DNA of 64,000 nt from Aquimarina mytili (GCF_016735115.1 NZ_JAERQJ010000006.1:124001-188000); one strand, 5' to 3'. Positions 35,192 through 44,224 are shown, counted from the stretch's first letter. A program made the numbers and translations. The notes: generated by a model from the sequence alone, not told the origin.

Positions 35192-36520
35192 ATGTATAAA
35201 CTACTCTTAGGATTACTTATTACTACATTTTCATTTGCACAACAAAACCAAATAAAGGCACTGGTAGGAGGTACTTTAATAGATGGTTATGGGGGTAAAC
35301 CCATACAAAACAGTGTAATTATTATTGAAGGCGATAAAATTAAAGCGGTAGGCACTACCGAAACGCTTGTGGTGCCAAAAAATGCAAAAATAATTTCTAC
35401 AGAAGGAATGTCTGTGCTACCTGGACTTTGGGATATGCATGTGCATACAATGATCAATGGACATGCTGATTATTCATATTGGGATAAAACCTATCCACCT
35501 CTTTTAGAAGAGGTAATTATGCCCGCTTCGGCAGAGCAATTATTAATGGCAGGAGTAACTAGTGCACGTGATTTGGGAGCGCCTTTAAAAGAAAGTATAG
35601 CGGTAAGAGATCGAATCAATAGAGGAGAAATTCCTGGAGCCACACTATATGTTTCAGGGCCATTTATTCAAAAGAAACCTTATCCCGGTACCGAAGCTTT
35701 TCGTTGGGGGATTAACGGTGTCGAAGATGCAAAAAAGAAGATAAAAAAACTTGCAGATGCTGGAGTGGATTGCGTAAAACTAATTGATCAGGATCAAATG
35801 ACAAAAGATGAATTACAAGCTGTTGTGGATACTGCACACCAATATAATTTGAAGGTTGTGGCGCATGGACATCGCCCTCAAGAAATAAGAATGGGCCTCA
35901 AAGCCGGAGCTGATTGTTTTGAACATACAGGACTTTCTTCGGCTCCTAGATATCCCGATGATGTAATGGAAGCAATTAAAGAAAGAACAGCACAAATGAA
36001 TTTGGGACCTCTATTTTGGTGCCCTACTGTAGAAGGATTGTATAATTATGAGTATGTTAGAGATCATGGCGAACATTTGGATAATGATTCATGGCATAGA
36101 GGTTTGCATGATACTATAGTAGCCGATATTAAAAATAGTTTCAAACATAAGGACCGTTTACCTTATTTTCAGTTAACCCCATTAAGAAAACCAACGTTAG
36201 AAACCAAAATAAAGCAATTGATGGATGCAGGTGTGGTATTAATGATCGGTACAGATAGTGGTATTCCTATGAAATTTCACAGTCAATCTACATGGAACGA
36301 GTTAGATGTTTGGGTCAACGAATTCGGTATTGATCCTATGTATGCCATTCGTGCGGCAACCTATTGGCCTTCTTTATGGACTGGAGTAGCAAGCGAAGTA
36401 GGAACCGTTACAGAAGGTAAATATGCAGATATTATAGCTGTCAAGGGAGATGTTTTAAGATATATTAGTCTTTTACAAAACGTAGATATCATTATCAAAC
36501 ATGGGAAACAATATAAATGA
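35192..36520 (+). CDS. Exported amidohydrolase (imidazolonepropionase-like)
   Basis: 442 residues with a signal peptide (KLLLGLLITTFSFAQ). Metal-dependent amidohydrolase landmarks: GGTLIDGYGGKPIQNSVIIIEGDKI, GLWDMHVHT (His-x-His metal ligands), VVAHGHRP, FEHTG and TDSGIPM (catalytic Asp), then ATYWPSLWTGVASEVGTVTEGKYADIIAV. It acts in the periplasm on an unknown amide or peptide-like substrate; relatives include prolidase-like Xaa-Pro enzymes. It stands alone. Confidence 0.9.
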   Translation: MYKLLLGLLITTFSFAQQNQIKALVGGTLIDGYGGKPIQNSVIIIEGDKIKAVGTTETLVVPKNAKIISTEGMSVLPGLWDMHVHTMINGHADYSYWDKTYPPLLEEVIMPASAEQLLMAGVTSARDLGAPLKESIAVRDRINRGEIPGATLYVSGPFIQKKPYPGTEAFRWGINGVEDAKKKIKKLADAGVDCVKLIDQDQMTKDELQAVVDTAHQYNLKVVAHGHRPQEIRMGLKAGADCFEHTGLSSAPRYPDDVMEAIKERTAQMNLGPLFWCPTVEGLYNYEYVRDHGEHLDNDSWHRGLHDTIVADIKNSFKHKDRLPYFQLTPLRKPTLETKIKQLMDAGVVLMIGTDSGIPMKFHSQSTWNELDVWVNEFGIDPMYAIRAATYWPSLWTGVASEVGTVTEGKYADIIAVKGDVLRYISLLQNVDIIIKHGKQYK

Positions 36521-36540
36521 AAAGGTATTGAGTAGAATAT

Positions 36541-36924
36541 TTATAACGTCATCATCCAAGTACGTTGCAAATGTTTAAACTTGCGAAGTTCTTTACGTAA
36601 GATAGGTATAAACTCTTTTCCGTTACTTTCGGCTTGTTCAAGGCGTTCGCAATTTTTATAAAGTCGATTTGTAATATGTATCAGAGAGTTGGCTTGTTTT
36701 ATACGATCATCCTGAAAAATCTGGTTTTCAGCATTAATTATTTTGGGAGCAAGAGCATCAGATTGCCTAACAATATCTCCAGTAAAATAAATATGAGGAT
36801 CTTCGTTGCCATTATCTTGTAATAAAGCCATATCATACACCATGTAATTTGAAATACTTCGCGAAAGCTTAAATATTTCAAGGGCTTTTTTATACAATCT
36901 TTTGTTTCGTGGCTGTAATCTCAT
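36541..36924 (-). CDS. Conserved helical hypothetical protein
   Basis: 127 residues, no signal or membrane segment: KALEIFKLSRSISNYMVYDMALLQDNGNEDPHIYFTGDIVRQSDALAPKIINAENQIFQDDRIKQANSLIHITNRLYKNCERLEQAESNGKEFIPILRKELRKFKHLQRTWMMTL. Predicted four-helix bundle. I believe similar proteins occur across Flavobacteriia but know no function. Ends convergent with the amidohydrolase gene and diverges from the Lrp regulator. Confidence 0.75.
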   Translation of the reverse strand: MRLQPRNKRLYKKALEIFKLSRSISNYMVYDMALLQDNGNEDPHIYFTGDIVRQSDALAPKIINAENQIFQDDRIKQANSLIHITNRLYKNCERLEQAESNGKEFIPILRKELRKFKHLQRTWMMTL

Positions 36925-37036
36925 AACAATTTCTTTTTCAAAAGTAATGCTATTTTCATTATTTTTTACTTTGATTTTAATGTTAATTGATTAATTTGCT
37001 TTAAAATTTAATAAGAAATACTATTTTTTGTTTAAA

Positions 37037-37486
37037 ATGAAAGTTGATGTCACAAACCAGGAGATTTTACAATGCTTGCAACAAAATGCAAGATTATCAA
37101 ATGCCGAAATAGGAAGAAAAGTTGGGTTAAGTTCTCCTGCTGTAGCCGAAAGGATTAAAAAAATGGAGGACTACGGTATCTTAAAAGGATATAAAGCTGA
37201 AGTTTCGTATGCTAAAATTGGTTATCAGTTAAAAGCTATTGTTACCCTTAGAGCATTTATGGGTCGATTAAAACCATTTTTACTCAAGGTGTCCGAATTT
37301 CAAGAAGTACTCAATTGTTACCGTATTACCGGTAACGAAAATATAATTATGGAAGTTGTATTACGGGATCAAATACATCTGCAAGAATTTATAGATAGAT
37401 TAATACCTTATGGTGAAGTCAAAACACATATTATCCTTTCTAATCTTATAGAAGGTAATCCTATTACGGCTTCGACCAGTATATAG
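37037..37486 (+). CDS. Lrp/AsnC family transcriptional regulator
   Basis: 149 residues from the ATG at 37037 (a TTG nine bases earlier is in frame). HTH: LQQNARLSNAEIGRKVGLSSPAVAERIKKMEDYGILKGYKAEV. The C-terminal RAM/ligand domain has VTLRAFMGRLKPFL, CYRITGNENIIMEVVLRDQIHLQEFIDRLIPYGEVKTHIILS. Family members sense amino acids and form octamers. The divergent neighbour at 36541 may be a target. It is followed by the first copy of the repeated RNA element. Confidence 0.9.
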   Translation: MKVDVTNQEILQCLQQNARLSNAEIGRKVGLSSPAVAERIKKMEDYGILKGYKAEVSYAKIGYQLKAIVTLRAFMGRLKPFLLKVSEFQEVLNCYRITGNENIIMEVVLRDQIHLQEFIDRLIPYGEVKTHIILSNLIEGNPITASTSI

Positions 37487-37507
37487 TAATCTGTTTAATT
37501 TTTGGCA

Positions 37508-37642
37508 TGAGATTTGTTACTATAATTATAAAGAAAATAAGGAGTCATCTACAACTTGTGTGAGGACATTGGTAAGGGAAACTATACTAAAGAGAGTACA
37601 AGGGAATAGATAAAAAAAGCCCGCAGAAATGCGGGCTTTTTT
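37508..37642 (+). ncRNA. Repeated intergenic RNA candidate, copy 1
   Basis: Contains the shared core TGTGAGGACATT (37559-37570), AAAGAGAGTAC (37589-37599) and an intrinsic terminator (GCCCGC/GCGGGC plus T run, 37612-37642). TGAGAT lies 51 bases before the core, matching TGACGATA at the same distance in the other two copies. It is shorter than the others between core and AAAGAGAGTAC. Upstream TTGGCATG-N4-TTGTT resembles a sigma-54 promoter but lacks the usual GC. Confidence 0.6.
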
Positions 37643-37661
37643 ATATGTCTTGGTGTTGTCA

Positions 37662-37937
37662 TTACTTAATAACAATACAACCATCTTTAATTTCAATTTT
37701 AGAATTGTTTGTAACCGTTATCCATCCACAATCCGTTTTAATTTCGGCTTTTTCACTACCTCCTTGTATGGTTACCGATGCTGTTCTGCTACTTCCAAAT
37801 TCGACAGTTTTCGTAGAACCTGCAATCTTTACCTCAAATTTGTGAGTTTTAGAATCTTTATTGTAATATCTAAGATTTACGTTTGCCTGAGCAATAACTC
37901 CAAATAATAAGCAGGTAATAATAAGTAGTTTTTTCAT
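37662..37937 (-). CDS. Small exported protein of unknown function
   Basis: 91 residues from the ATG at 37937, which gives a signal peptide (KKLLIITCLLFGVIAQA). The mature part is about 70 residues of beta-rich sequence: NVNLRYYNKDSKTHKFEVKIAGSTKTVEFGSSRTASVTIQGGSEKAEIKTDCGWITVTNNSKIEIKDGCIVIK, with two cysteines that could form a disulfide. The upstream extension to 37994 lacks a signal at its start. It shares the terminator at 37612-37642 with the convergent RNA. Confidence 0.75.
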   Translation of the reverse strand: MKKLLIITCLLFGVIAQANVNLRYYNKDSKTHKFEVKIAGSTKTVEFGSSRTASVTIQGGSEKAEIKTDCGWITVTNNSKIEIKDGCIVIK

Positions 37938-38119
37938 TATATTTTGGGTTTTATAAATTTCGAACAAAAATACATTTATTTGTCTAATAATCAAGTGTTT
38001 TAAATTGGAATCCGGGTTTGAAAATGATTTAAGAAGCCAGTTTTAATAATTTTAGTGATTTTTTTAAGAATATAATCTTTACTTTTTTAGTACATTTTGT
38101 AGATCATCTAACCTCGTGT

Positions 38120-39550
38120 ATGAAACTGAATTACCTTAAAAAATATGTGGTCCTAAACTGGTTGATATTTTGCACAATTAGTTTGTGTAATGCGCAACAG
38201 CTTTCTGATTTTAAGATAGGAATAGTAATAGACTCTTTGGCTATTCCATCCTCCAACAACAGTTTTAGTGTCTATTTACCAACGGATTTCGATTCAAACA
38301 AAAACTGGCCGCTATTGTTGGGGTTTGATTTGTCTGGTAGAGCCAGTGATATTACCCGTTTATATAAAGTAGCTGCCGAAAAACAAGGCTATATTATAGC
38401 AATAAGTAATTTATCAGAAGATGTGGATCAGGAGAAAAAAAATAATGTTGTTACTGCGTTTATGAACCATATTTTTTCTCTTTTTCCAATCCAAAAGAAC
38501 AGAGTTTATGGTACTGCGATACAAGAAAGTGCAAAATTAGTGAGTTTATTACCTGTCTTTTATAATAATGATATTTCTGGTGTTATTGTGATAGGAGATA
38601 GTTACTATTATGACTCTGGTATAAAAATTAAAAATAAGTTTTCTCATATAGGAATCATTCATACTACTAATTTTAGATATAAGGATTTTCTAAAGAATAA
38701 AGAGTATTTAAAAAGAAGAGCTGTAGAAGCAGATGTTTTTCCTTTTGAAGGGAAATCTGAATTCCCCAACTCAAATCTTTTATCTAAAGCTCTTTCCAAT
38801 TTGACATTGCTGGCAATGGCCTCGGGAAGAATGGCTAAAGACTCTACATGGGTTCAAAATTTATATCAAAAAGATTTAAGACAAATAGAAATACATCTTA
38901 AGGAGAATGAATTTTTAACGGCTTTTGATGAGGTAAAACGAATGCGCGAGAAGTATAAATTGTTTTTTGATACAGATCATCTAAAGGATAAGCAGAGAGA
39001 AATTAAAAAACACAAAGAATACAAAAAAGAGAAGCGTTTACAAACTAAATATCTATATCGCGAAAACTTTCTTAGGTTGACCTATGTGTTTTCAATGGAT
39101 GAAGATATTGAATTAAAAAACTATGAAAATCTAGGTTGGTGGCAGTACCAGATTGCAGAATTGGATAGTTTGGTGATAAAAAAGGAAAAATATGCCGCCG
39201 CCATGGGATTGAGAATGAAAGGGTATTTAAAGCATCTTGTTAATGTATATAAAATTGCACAACTAGAAGAAAAAAGTAAAAACTTTGAGAAAGTAATGTT
39301 TTTGAATATACTAAGTACAATAGTTGATAAAAAAGATTTTGAGTCCTATAGAACCATAATTTCCTTGAGTGCCATAGACGAAGATTATGAAACTGCACTA
39401 TTTTATTTAGAAAGATTGCTTCAAAATGGATATGAAGATTTTGATAAACTGTATACTATAGAGGGTACACTGGCCTTAAGAATTACTAAAGAATACAATA
39501 AACTAATTAAAAAACACCTCGGGAAATCCAAATACTTCTTTTCAGAATAA
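38120..39550 (+). CDS. Exported alpha/beta-hydrolase-fold protein with TPR-like C-terminus, probably non-catalytic
   Basis: 476 residues with a signal peptide (LNWLIFCTISLCNAQ). The first 220 residues resemble an esterase/PHB-depolymerase-like fold (FSVYLPTDFDSNKNWPLLLGFDLSGRA..., KNRVYGTAIQESAKLVSLLPVFYNNDISGVIVIG). The nucleophile elbow expected as GxSxG reads YGTAIQES, so the serine is missing at the usual place. The C-terminal half is a charged helical region with TPR-like segments (EDYETALFYLERLLQNGYEDFDKL). It may be a binding protein. Stand-alone gene. Confidence 0.7.
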   Translation: MKLNYLKKYVVLNWLIFCTISLCNAQQLSDFKIGIVIDSLAIPSSNNSFSVYLPTDFDSNKNWPLLLGFDLSGRASDITRLYKVAAEKQGYIIAISNLSEDVDQEKKNNVVTAFMNHIFSLFPIQKNRVYGTAIQESAKLVSLLPVFYNNDISGVIVIGDSYYYDSGIKIKNKFSHIGIIHTTNFRYKDFLKNKEYLKRRAVEADVFPFEGKSEFPNSNLLSKALSNLTLLAMASGRMAKDSTWVQNLYQKDLRQIEIHLKENEFLTAFDEVKRMREKYKLFFDTDHLKDKQREIKKHKEYKKEKRLQTKYLYRENFLRLTYVFSMDEDIELKNYENLGWWQYQIAELDSLVIKKEKYAAAMGLRMKGYLKHLVNVYKIAQLEEKSKNFEKVMFLNILSTIVDKKDFESYRTIISLSAIDEDYETALFYLERLLQNGYEDFDKLYTIEGTLALRITKEYNKLIKKHLGKSKYFFSE

Positions 39551-39694
39551 GTTGAAATCTTAAATTTTTGTGTATTTCGTCGAATTTATATGTTTTTTGT
39601 CGTTATTTTTTTTGTTTTTACATTTTTTTTGTATTACATTTACATCAACATAAAATACTTGATGTATCGACCATAACTAACATTTTAAATTGTG

Positions 39695-39842
39695 TGACGA
39701 TACGATTTTAAAATATTAGTTTGGAATACGTCAGGGATGAATTAGGTGTGAGGACATTAGTCTAAAGACCCCGAATCTTGAAACTAAAGAGAGTACGTAA
39801 TTTGCCCCAGAACACAAGCGTCTTAACAAAGACGCTTTTTTT
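39695..39842 (+). ncRNA. Repeated intergenic RNA candidate, copy 2
   Basis: TGACGATA (39695-39702), core TGTGAGGACATT (39747-39758), AGACCC and AATCT segments, ACTAAAGAGAGTAC, and terminator AAGCGTCTT/AAGACGCTT with T run (39816-39842). It shares length and layout with copy 3. Confidence 0.65.
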
Positions 39843-39924
39843 ATGTATAAATTTGACATGGTACTAAAGATATTCTACTCTTGCTTTTGTATCCTTAAAT
39901 AATAATATGAGTTTAGAATAAAAT

Positions 39925-40002
39925 AACATAGTTTACTTGGGGATAGGAGTGTATTCTTTCAGGAAACCAAAGCGCTGATTTTGAGTCAAATAGTGCTTTT
40001 TT
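39925..40002 (+). ncRNA. Possible additional terminator-ended transcript
   Basis: A stretch beginning near GGGGATAGGAGTGTATTC ends in AAAGCGCT/AGTGCTTT plus T run (39969-40002). It lies between copies 2 and 3 and shows only weak likeness to the core, so it may be a diverged copy or a lone terminator. Confidence 0.3.
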
Positions 40003-40118
40003 GTTAAAAATAGTGTATTTCATCGATTTTATTTGCATTTAATCTTTTTTATTTCTTATATTAGTACTGTTACTAAAAAATACTGATGCTTCTTTTAAAA
40101 TTATTGTTCAGACGATTA

Positions 40119-40284
40119 TGACGATAATTAGAAGAGTGAGAGTTTTTGAAGCATTGAGGAAAAATTTTGTGTGAGGACATTGGTTATAAGACCCTAAATC
40201 TAACAACTGAAGATAGTACTTAATTTCTCCCGCCCCGAATGAAATAATAAAAAAACGTCCCAAAAAATTCTCGGGACGTTTTTT
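40119..40284 (+). ncRNA. Repeated intergenic RNA candidate, copy 3
   Basis: TGACGATA (40119-40126), core TGTGAGGACATT (40170-40181), AGACCC, AATCT, ACTGAAGATAGTAC, and terminator AAAAAACGTCCC/GGGACGTTTTTT (40250-40284), which also terminates the convergent DJ-1 gene. Confidence 0.65.
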
Positions 40285-41044
40285 ATGGAGTATCATTTAC
40301 GATCAAATGTGGAACATCTTCAAGTTTCCAGTCGATAACAAGTCCTCCAGCCAAAGATTTAGCGATTTCAACTCCATATAAATGTTGACATAAATATAAT
40401 GCAGCTTCAAAGCTTTTTGCGCCACCTGCAGAGGTAATATATTTTCCATCATGAACAAACAGTACTTCTTTTCTAATATCTAAATTAGGAAACATGGCGC
40501 GCATCTTATCGATATCACTTGGAAAAGTTGTAGAAACCACATTATCCAGTATGCCAGCTTTAGCTAATACAAAGGCACCATCACAATGAGAAGTCATAAA
40601 TGTTGCTGTTTTATCTACTTTTTGAATAAAACCGATCATCGCTTTATCATTCAAATCGGTATCTAGATGATGTTCTGCGCTGGGTACCACGAGTATATCA
40701 ATTTTGGGAATTGAATCCTGCATATAATTATAATCAGGAATGATTTTTAAACCTTCAAAAGTTGTTATAGGGTTATCTGTATTCGCTACTGTAAAAACAT
40801 TCATTTGCCTAATGTTTTTACGATACTGCGTATGTTGAAAAATGTCGTAAGGCGCTGTAAATTCTGTATTATAGGTGCCATCCATGATAAGAAAAGCGAC
40901 ATTATAACGATTTGGTTCTAACTTTGGAAACGTTTTTTTCTTTATTACGATTTCTTCCGTCTTATGATCTTGTGATTCTTCTTTTTTGGTTTCAGTACAA
41001 CTAGATACCAATAGTATTATAAGAATAAAAAGCAAATTTTTCAT
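40283..41044 (-). CDS. DJ-1/PfpI (GlxA-like) domain lipoprotein
   Basis: 253 residues. Lipoprotein signal (FILIILLVSSC) and a charged linker, then a DJ-1/PfpI fold: YNVAFLIMDGTYNTEFTAPYDIFQHT, IDILVVPSAEHHLDT, nucleophile elbow TSHCDGAFVLAKAG (Cys) and KYITSAGGAKSFEAALYLCQHLYG. The cysteine is conserved, so amidase, glyoxalase or chaperone-type activity is possible, in the envelope. It overlaps the MFS gene by one base (ATG/stop), so the two are translationally linked and probably work together. Confidence 0.85.
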   Translation of the reverse strand: MKNLLFILIILLVSSCTETKKEESQDHKTEEIVIKKKTFPKLEPNRYNVAFLIMDGTYNTEFTAPYDIFQHTQYRKNIRQMNVFTVANTDNPITTFEGLKIIPDYNYMQDSIPKIDILVVPSAEHHLDTDLNDKAMIGFIQKVDKTATFMTSHCDGAFVLAKAGILDNVVSTTFPSDIDKMRAMFPNLDIRKEVLFVHDGKYITSAGGAKSFEAALYLCQHLYGVEIAKSLAGGLVIDWKLEDVPHLIVNDTP

Positions 41045-42309
41045 TATGCCGGGCTTTGTTGATTATTAATACTTCTTTTTTCGTTGATTAGTCTGTGTTT
41101 TACCAGATATAATAAAAATATTCCTAAAACGGCTATTAATGCCATCATAAGCCAACTATTATCATACCCAAAGTTGGCAATAAACTGCATTCCAGAGTTG
41201 TGTCCAAATATATGGGCGGCAGAAAAAGACATGCTATACAATCCCATATATGCACCTTGTCTTCCATTTTTTGCTCTATCTAAGGCAAATGCATTACCAA
41301 ACGGAAATGCAATCATTTCGCCTAAAGTAGCCATGATCATTCCTATAACAAGAATACCTGCCCATGGTGTTGCTAGTAAAAGTAAAAAACTGATACCCGT
41401 AAGGATCAAACCATTAATTACATTTCCGGTTTTCGAAATACTGGTTTTTTCCAAATAGGCTATTAAGGGCATTTCAAAAAGAAATATAAGCGCTCCATTA
41501 AGTGCTAATAGCAAACCTATTTTTTCTTCTGTTAGTTGATGGATTTCTTTATAATACAGTGGTATTGTCGAAAAATATTGCACAAATATGAATCCAAATA
41601 ATGCTAATGAAATTAGAAATATAACATAAGTACTATCGCGATATGCAGGAATAGGGTTGTCAATGATCACTTCTTTATCGAGCTCTTTGGTTTTTTTCGG
41701 ATTTAATGTCTGTATCATTACGATTCCGGCAATAATACAAGTGATGCCATCTACCCAGAATAAACCATAATATCCTATTGAAGCAATGATTAATCCTCCT
41801 AAGGCTGGTCCTGCGGAAAACCCCAAATTAATGGCGAGTCGTATAAAAGTAAGAGATCTGGTTTTGTTTTCTGGTTTGCTATATGCACTTAAGGCAACAA
41901 AAAAAGCAGGACGAGCGGTATCTGCAATAGCTATAAGGATAAAGAAACTTATACAAATACTCCAAAAACTTGTGAAAAATTGAATCATTATAAATGATAC
42001 TCCAGTTAAAAATAAAGAACCTAATATCACTTTATAATACCCTATTTTATCACTTAATTTACCGCCTAACCATGCCCCAAAAAAAGAACCCAATCCATAG
42101 CTGGTCATTACCCATCCAACTTGTTGCAAAGAAAAATCTAAGTTATCGGTTAGATACAATGATAAAAACGGGATTACCATTGCTCCAGCTCTATTGATGA
42201 GTGTTATGAGTGCTAACCACCAAACTTCTTTGGATAGCCCAGAAAAAGAGTCAATATAACGAAGTAAAATTCTTTTCAAAAGAGAGGTGATTTGTGTTGA
42301 TTTTATCAA
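41044..42309 (-). CDS. MFS transporter (12 TM, drug/sugar-efflux type)
   Basis: 421 residues with about twelve hydrophobic helices. The MFS signature GKLSDKIGYYKVILGS follows TM2, and NLGFSAGPALGGLIIASIGYYGLFWVDGITCIIAG is typical of TM5-6. It resembles MdtH-like efflux proteins; the substrate is unknown. First gene of a two-gene minus-strand operon with the DJ-1 lipoprotein. Divergent from the DUF1684 gene. Confidence 0.9.
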   Translation of the reverse strand: MIKSTQITSLLKRILLRYIDSFSGLSKEVWWLALITLINRAGAMVIPFLSLYLTDNLDFSLQQVGWVMTSYGLGSFFGAWLGGKLSDKIGYYKVILGSLFLTGVSFIMIQFFTSFWSICISFFILIAIADTARPAFFVALSAYSKPENKTRSLTFIRLAINLGFSAGPALGGLIIASIGYYGLFWVDGITCIIAGIVMIQTLNPKKTKELDKEVIIDNPIPAYRDSTYVIFLISLALFGFIFVQYFSTIPLYYKEIHQLTEEKIGLLLALNGALIFLFEMPLIAYLEKTSISKTGNVINGLILTGISFLLLLATPWAGILVIGMIMATLGEMIAFPFGNAFALDRAKNGRQGAYMGLYSMSFSAAHIFGHNSGMQFIANFGYDNSWLMMALIAVLGIFLLYLVKHRLINEKRSINNQQSPA

Positions 42310-42388
42310 ATAGTTGGTAAAAGTAGTTTTTTATCTACTATTTGTGTACAATTTTGATCAAATTAATGAGTTAACTAATTGTAAATTG

Positions 42389-42396
42389 TACTTTTG
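42389..42396 (+). promoter_or_regulatory. Promoter -7 box of the DUF1684 gene
   Basis: TACTTTTG matches TAnnTTTG. Transcription would start about nine bases before the GTG at 42411, supporting that unusual start codon. Confidence 0.55.
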
Positions 42397-42410
42397 CAAA
42401 AAAAGGGGAA

Positions 42411-43025
42411 GTGTACAGATTGTTTATTTTATCATTATTTTTCTTCGGAAATGTCTTAGCTCAGGATTCTTCGGACATCAAGAGAATACTATTTTTTCAG
42501 AACCAGCTTAATAAAGAGTTTGCTACTGAAGAAACATCGCCATTAACCCCTAAAGATTTAAAAGAATTTAAATCCCTTGATTTCTTTAAAATTGATACTA
42601 CATTTTGTGTTAAGGCAAAATTTATACAAACTCCGCATGAGACTCCTTTTATTATGAAAACTACAAATGGAAGTGAGCCATTGTATGTTAAATATGGAGA
42701 GGCCCACTTTGTTCTTCAGGAAAGAAAATGGGTATTAAATATATATCAAAATCAGGGTCTAACTACGCAATTAGAATATGAGGATTACCTGTTTCTTCCT
42801 TTTACAGATGTAACCAATGGACAGACAACTTATGATGGAGGGCGCTTTATAGATCTTAAAATACCCGGTGGAGATACCATTTTGATTGATTTCAATACTG
42901 CATATAACCCGTACTGTGCTTATAATGATCGGTATTCTTGCCCGGTTCCTCCAGAAGAGAATAATTTAGAGATAAAGATTTTGGCTGGGGTTAAAAAATA
43001 TGCAAAGCATCCCGAAAATGAATAA
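42411..43025 (+). CDS. DUF1684 domain exported protein
   Basis: 204 residues from a GTG start preceded by AAAGGGGAA. Signal peptide (YRLFILSLFFFGNVLAQ). DUF1684 landmarks: SPLTPKDLKEFKSLDFFKID, TPFIMKTTNGSEPLYVKYGEAHFVLQ, LFLPFTDVTNGQTTYDGGRFIDL and DFNTAYNPYCAYNDRYSCPVPPEENNLEIKILAGVK. The family is exported and of unknown function. No alternative ATG precedes the signal peptide, and the promoter position agrees with GTG. Confidence 0.88.
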   Translation: MYRLFILSLFFFGNVLAQDSSDIKRILFFQNQLNKEFATEETSPLTPKDLKEFKSLDFFKIDTTFCVKAKFIQTPHETPFIMKTTNGSEPLYVKYGEAHFVLQERKWVLNIYQNQGLTTQLEYEDYLFLPFTDVTNGQTTYDGGRFIDLKIPGGDTILIDFNTAYNPYCAYNDRYSCPVPPEENNLEIKILAGVKKYAKHPENE

Positions 43026-43060
43026 AAAAACGTGCTAAGATCATCCTAGCACGTTTTTAT
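43024..43060. terminator. Bidirectional terminator between DUF1684 and porin genes
   Basis: AAACGTGCTA/TAGCACGTTT stem flanked by A and T runs; shared by two convergent genes. Confidence 0.85.
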
Positions 43061-43078
43061 TGGATAGTAGTCCCTTGT

Positions 43079-44224
43079 TTAGAACTTATATACAGCTCCT
43101 AGTACAAATGAAGACAGGCTTTTTGTAAGCTCACGATCATTGTCTAAGAATGAATCTTCTGATGCAGAGTCTAGTCTTAACTCAGGTTTAAGGGTTAAGT
43201 TACCGATATCATAGCTACCAGTAAGTGTAGCTGCAAAAACAGAACCATCAAGTTCGTTATCAAGACCAATAACACCCGTTAAACCACCATTGTACACTGA
43301 AAAATATTCTCCTCTTAATCCTAAAGTAAATTTTTCTGATGTTTTATATTGAGGATATAAAGCAACTCCATAAAATCCTGACGCATCTCCATCTTCTTGA
43401 GGTTCTGTAGATAAATATGTAGTGTTTATTCCAAGATAGAACTCTTCAGAAACATCCCAACCTGTAGTTAGATCTACTTGAAATGTAGGTCCAACTTCAC
43501 CTGGTTCACCTTCATTGCCATATCTAAAATTAAGAAAGGCACTTCCGCTATCGGCAGCATATCCTAATTGAGCACCAATGATGTATGTGTCAAAAGGATT
43601 ACTTTCGGTATAATCTGTTGGATTCATTACCGCTAACATTGCAGACCATTTGTCGTTAAGTGCAAAATCTGCTTTTAAACCCGTATGAGAAAAAGGACCA
43701 TACGAGAACATATATGATGTAGAGTAATTAAAATTTCCAGTAGGAGAAATTACTTCATATCCAAGAAAAGTATTAAAATTACCTAATGTTAATTTTACTT
43801 TTTCAGAAACATTCCAATAGGCATATAACTGATTAACAATTTGTGCAGAACCATCAGATAAGAATACAGCGTCTTCTCCTCTAGGTCCAAATACAAGATC
43901 AGCAACAAAACCTACTTTTTCTCCTTCGTACCCTAAAATTAGATTAGCCATACCTAATGAAAAACCAGATTGATTTGCAAAAGATGTTCCTGGTGCTATA
44001 AATGTGTCGTCTGTTGTAGGATCGGCATCAAAATCTTCAGCTTTATTAGGAGCCCCAATATTATATCTGTAATATCCATCTACAGATCCATTAACAGAGA
44101 AGTTGTCGAACCATTTTTTCTCTTCTTCTTTTACTTCTTCTTGTGCCATAGTGGTGAAGCTTAGAAAAGCTAAGGCGACAAGACTTACTTTTTTAAAAAG
44201 ATTTGTTACGGTTTTTGTTTTCAT
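43079..44224 (-). CDS. Outer-membrane beta-barrel porin
   Basis: 381 residues from the ATG at 44224 (an ATG nine bases upstream is also in frame). Signal peptide (LVALAFLSFTTMAQ) and an acidic linker, then alternating amphipathic strands ending in FVLGAVYKF, the C-terminal aromatic signature of barrels. YRYNIGAPNKAEDFDAD..., FVADLVFGPRGEDAVF and LGNFNTFLGYEVISPTGNFNYSTSYMFSYGPFSHTG match a porin-like family that often accompanies ammonium transporter and P-II genes in Bacteroidetes. Here P-II is upstream but no amt gene is between them. Confidence 0.88.
   Translation of the reverse strand: MKTKTVTNLFKKVSLVALAFLSFTTMAQEEVKEEEKKWFDNFSVNGSVDGYYRYNIGAPNKAEDFDADPTTDDTFIAPGTSFANQSGFSLGMANLILGYEGEKVGFVADLVFGPRGEDAVFLSDGSAQIVNQLYAYWNVSEKVKLTLGNFNTFLGYEVISPTGNFNYSTSYMFSYGPFSHTGLKADFALNDKWSAMLAVMNPTDYTESNPFDTYIIGAQLGYAADSGSAFLNFRYGNEGEPGEVGPTFQVDLTTGWDVSEEFYLGINTTYLSTEPQEDGDASGFYGVALYPQYKTSEKFTLGLRGEYFSVYNGGLTGVIGLDNELDGSVFAATLTGSYDIGNLTLKPELRLDSASEDSFLDNDRELTKSLSSFVLGAVYKF

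Larger units (their letters stand above)
39551..40282. other. 732-base intergenic region with two or three RNA candidates
   Basis: No protein gene is supported. It holds a T-rich tract, an inverted repeat TACATCAA/TTGATGTA (39641-39666), copy 2 of the repeated RNA (39695-39842), a further terminator-ended stretch (about 39925-40002) and copy 3 (40119-40284). Confidence 0.7.

Noticed and set aside
37508-40284. CRISPR array
   Set aside because: Only three copies hundreds of bases apart, each with its own terminator; no regular spacers and no cas genes.
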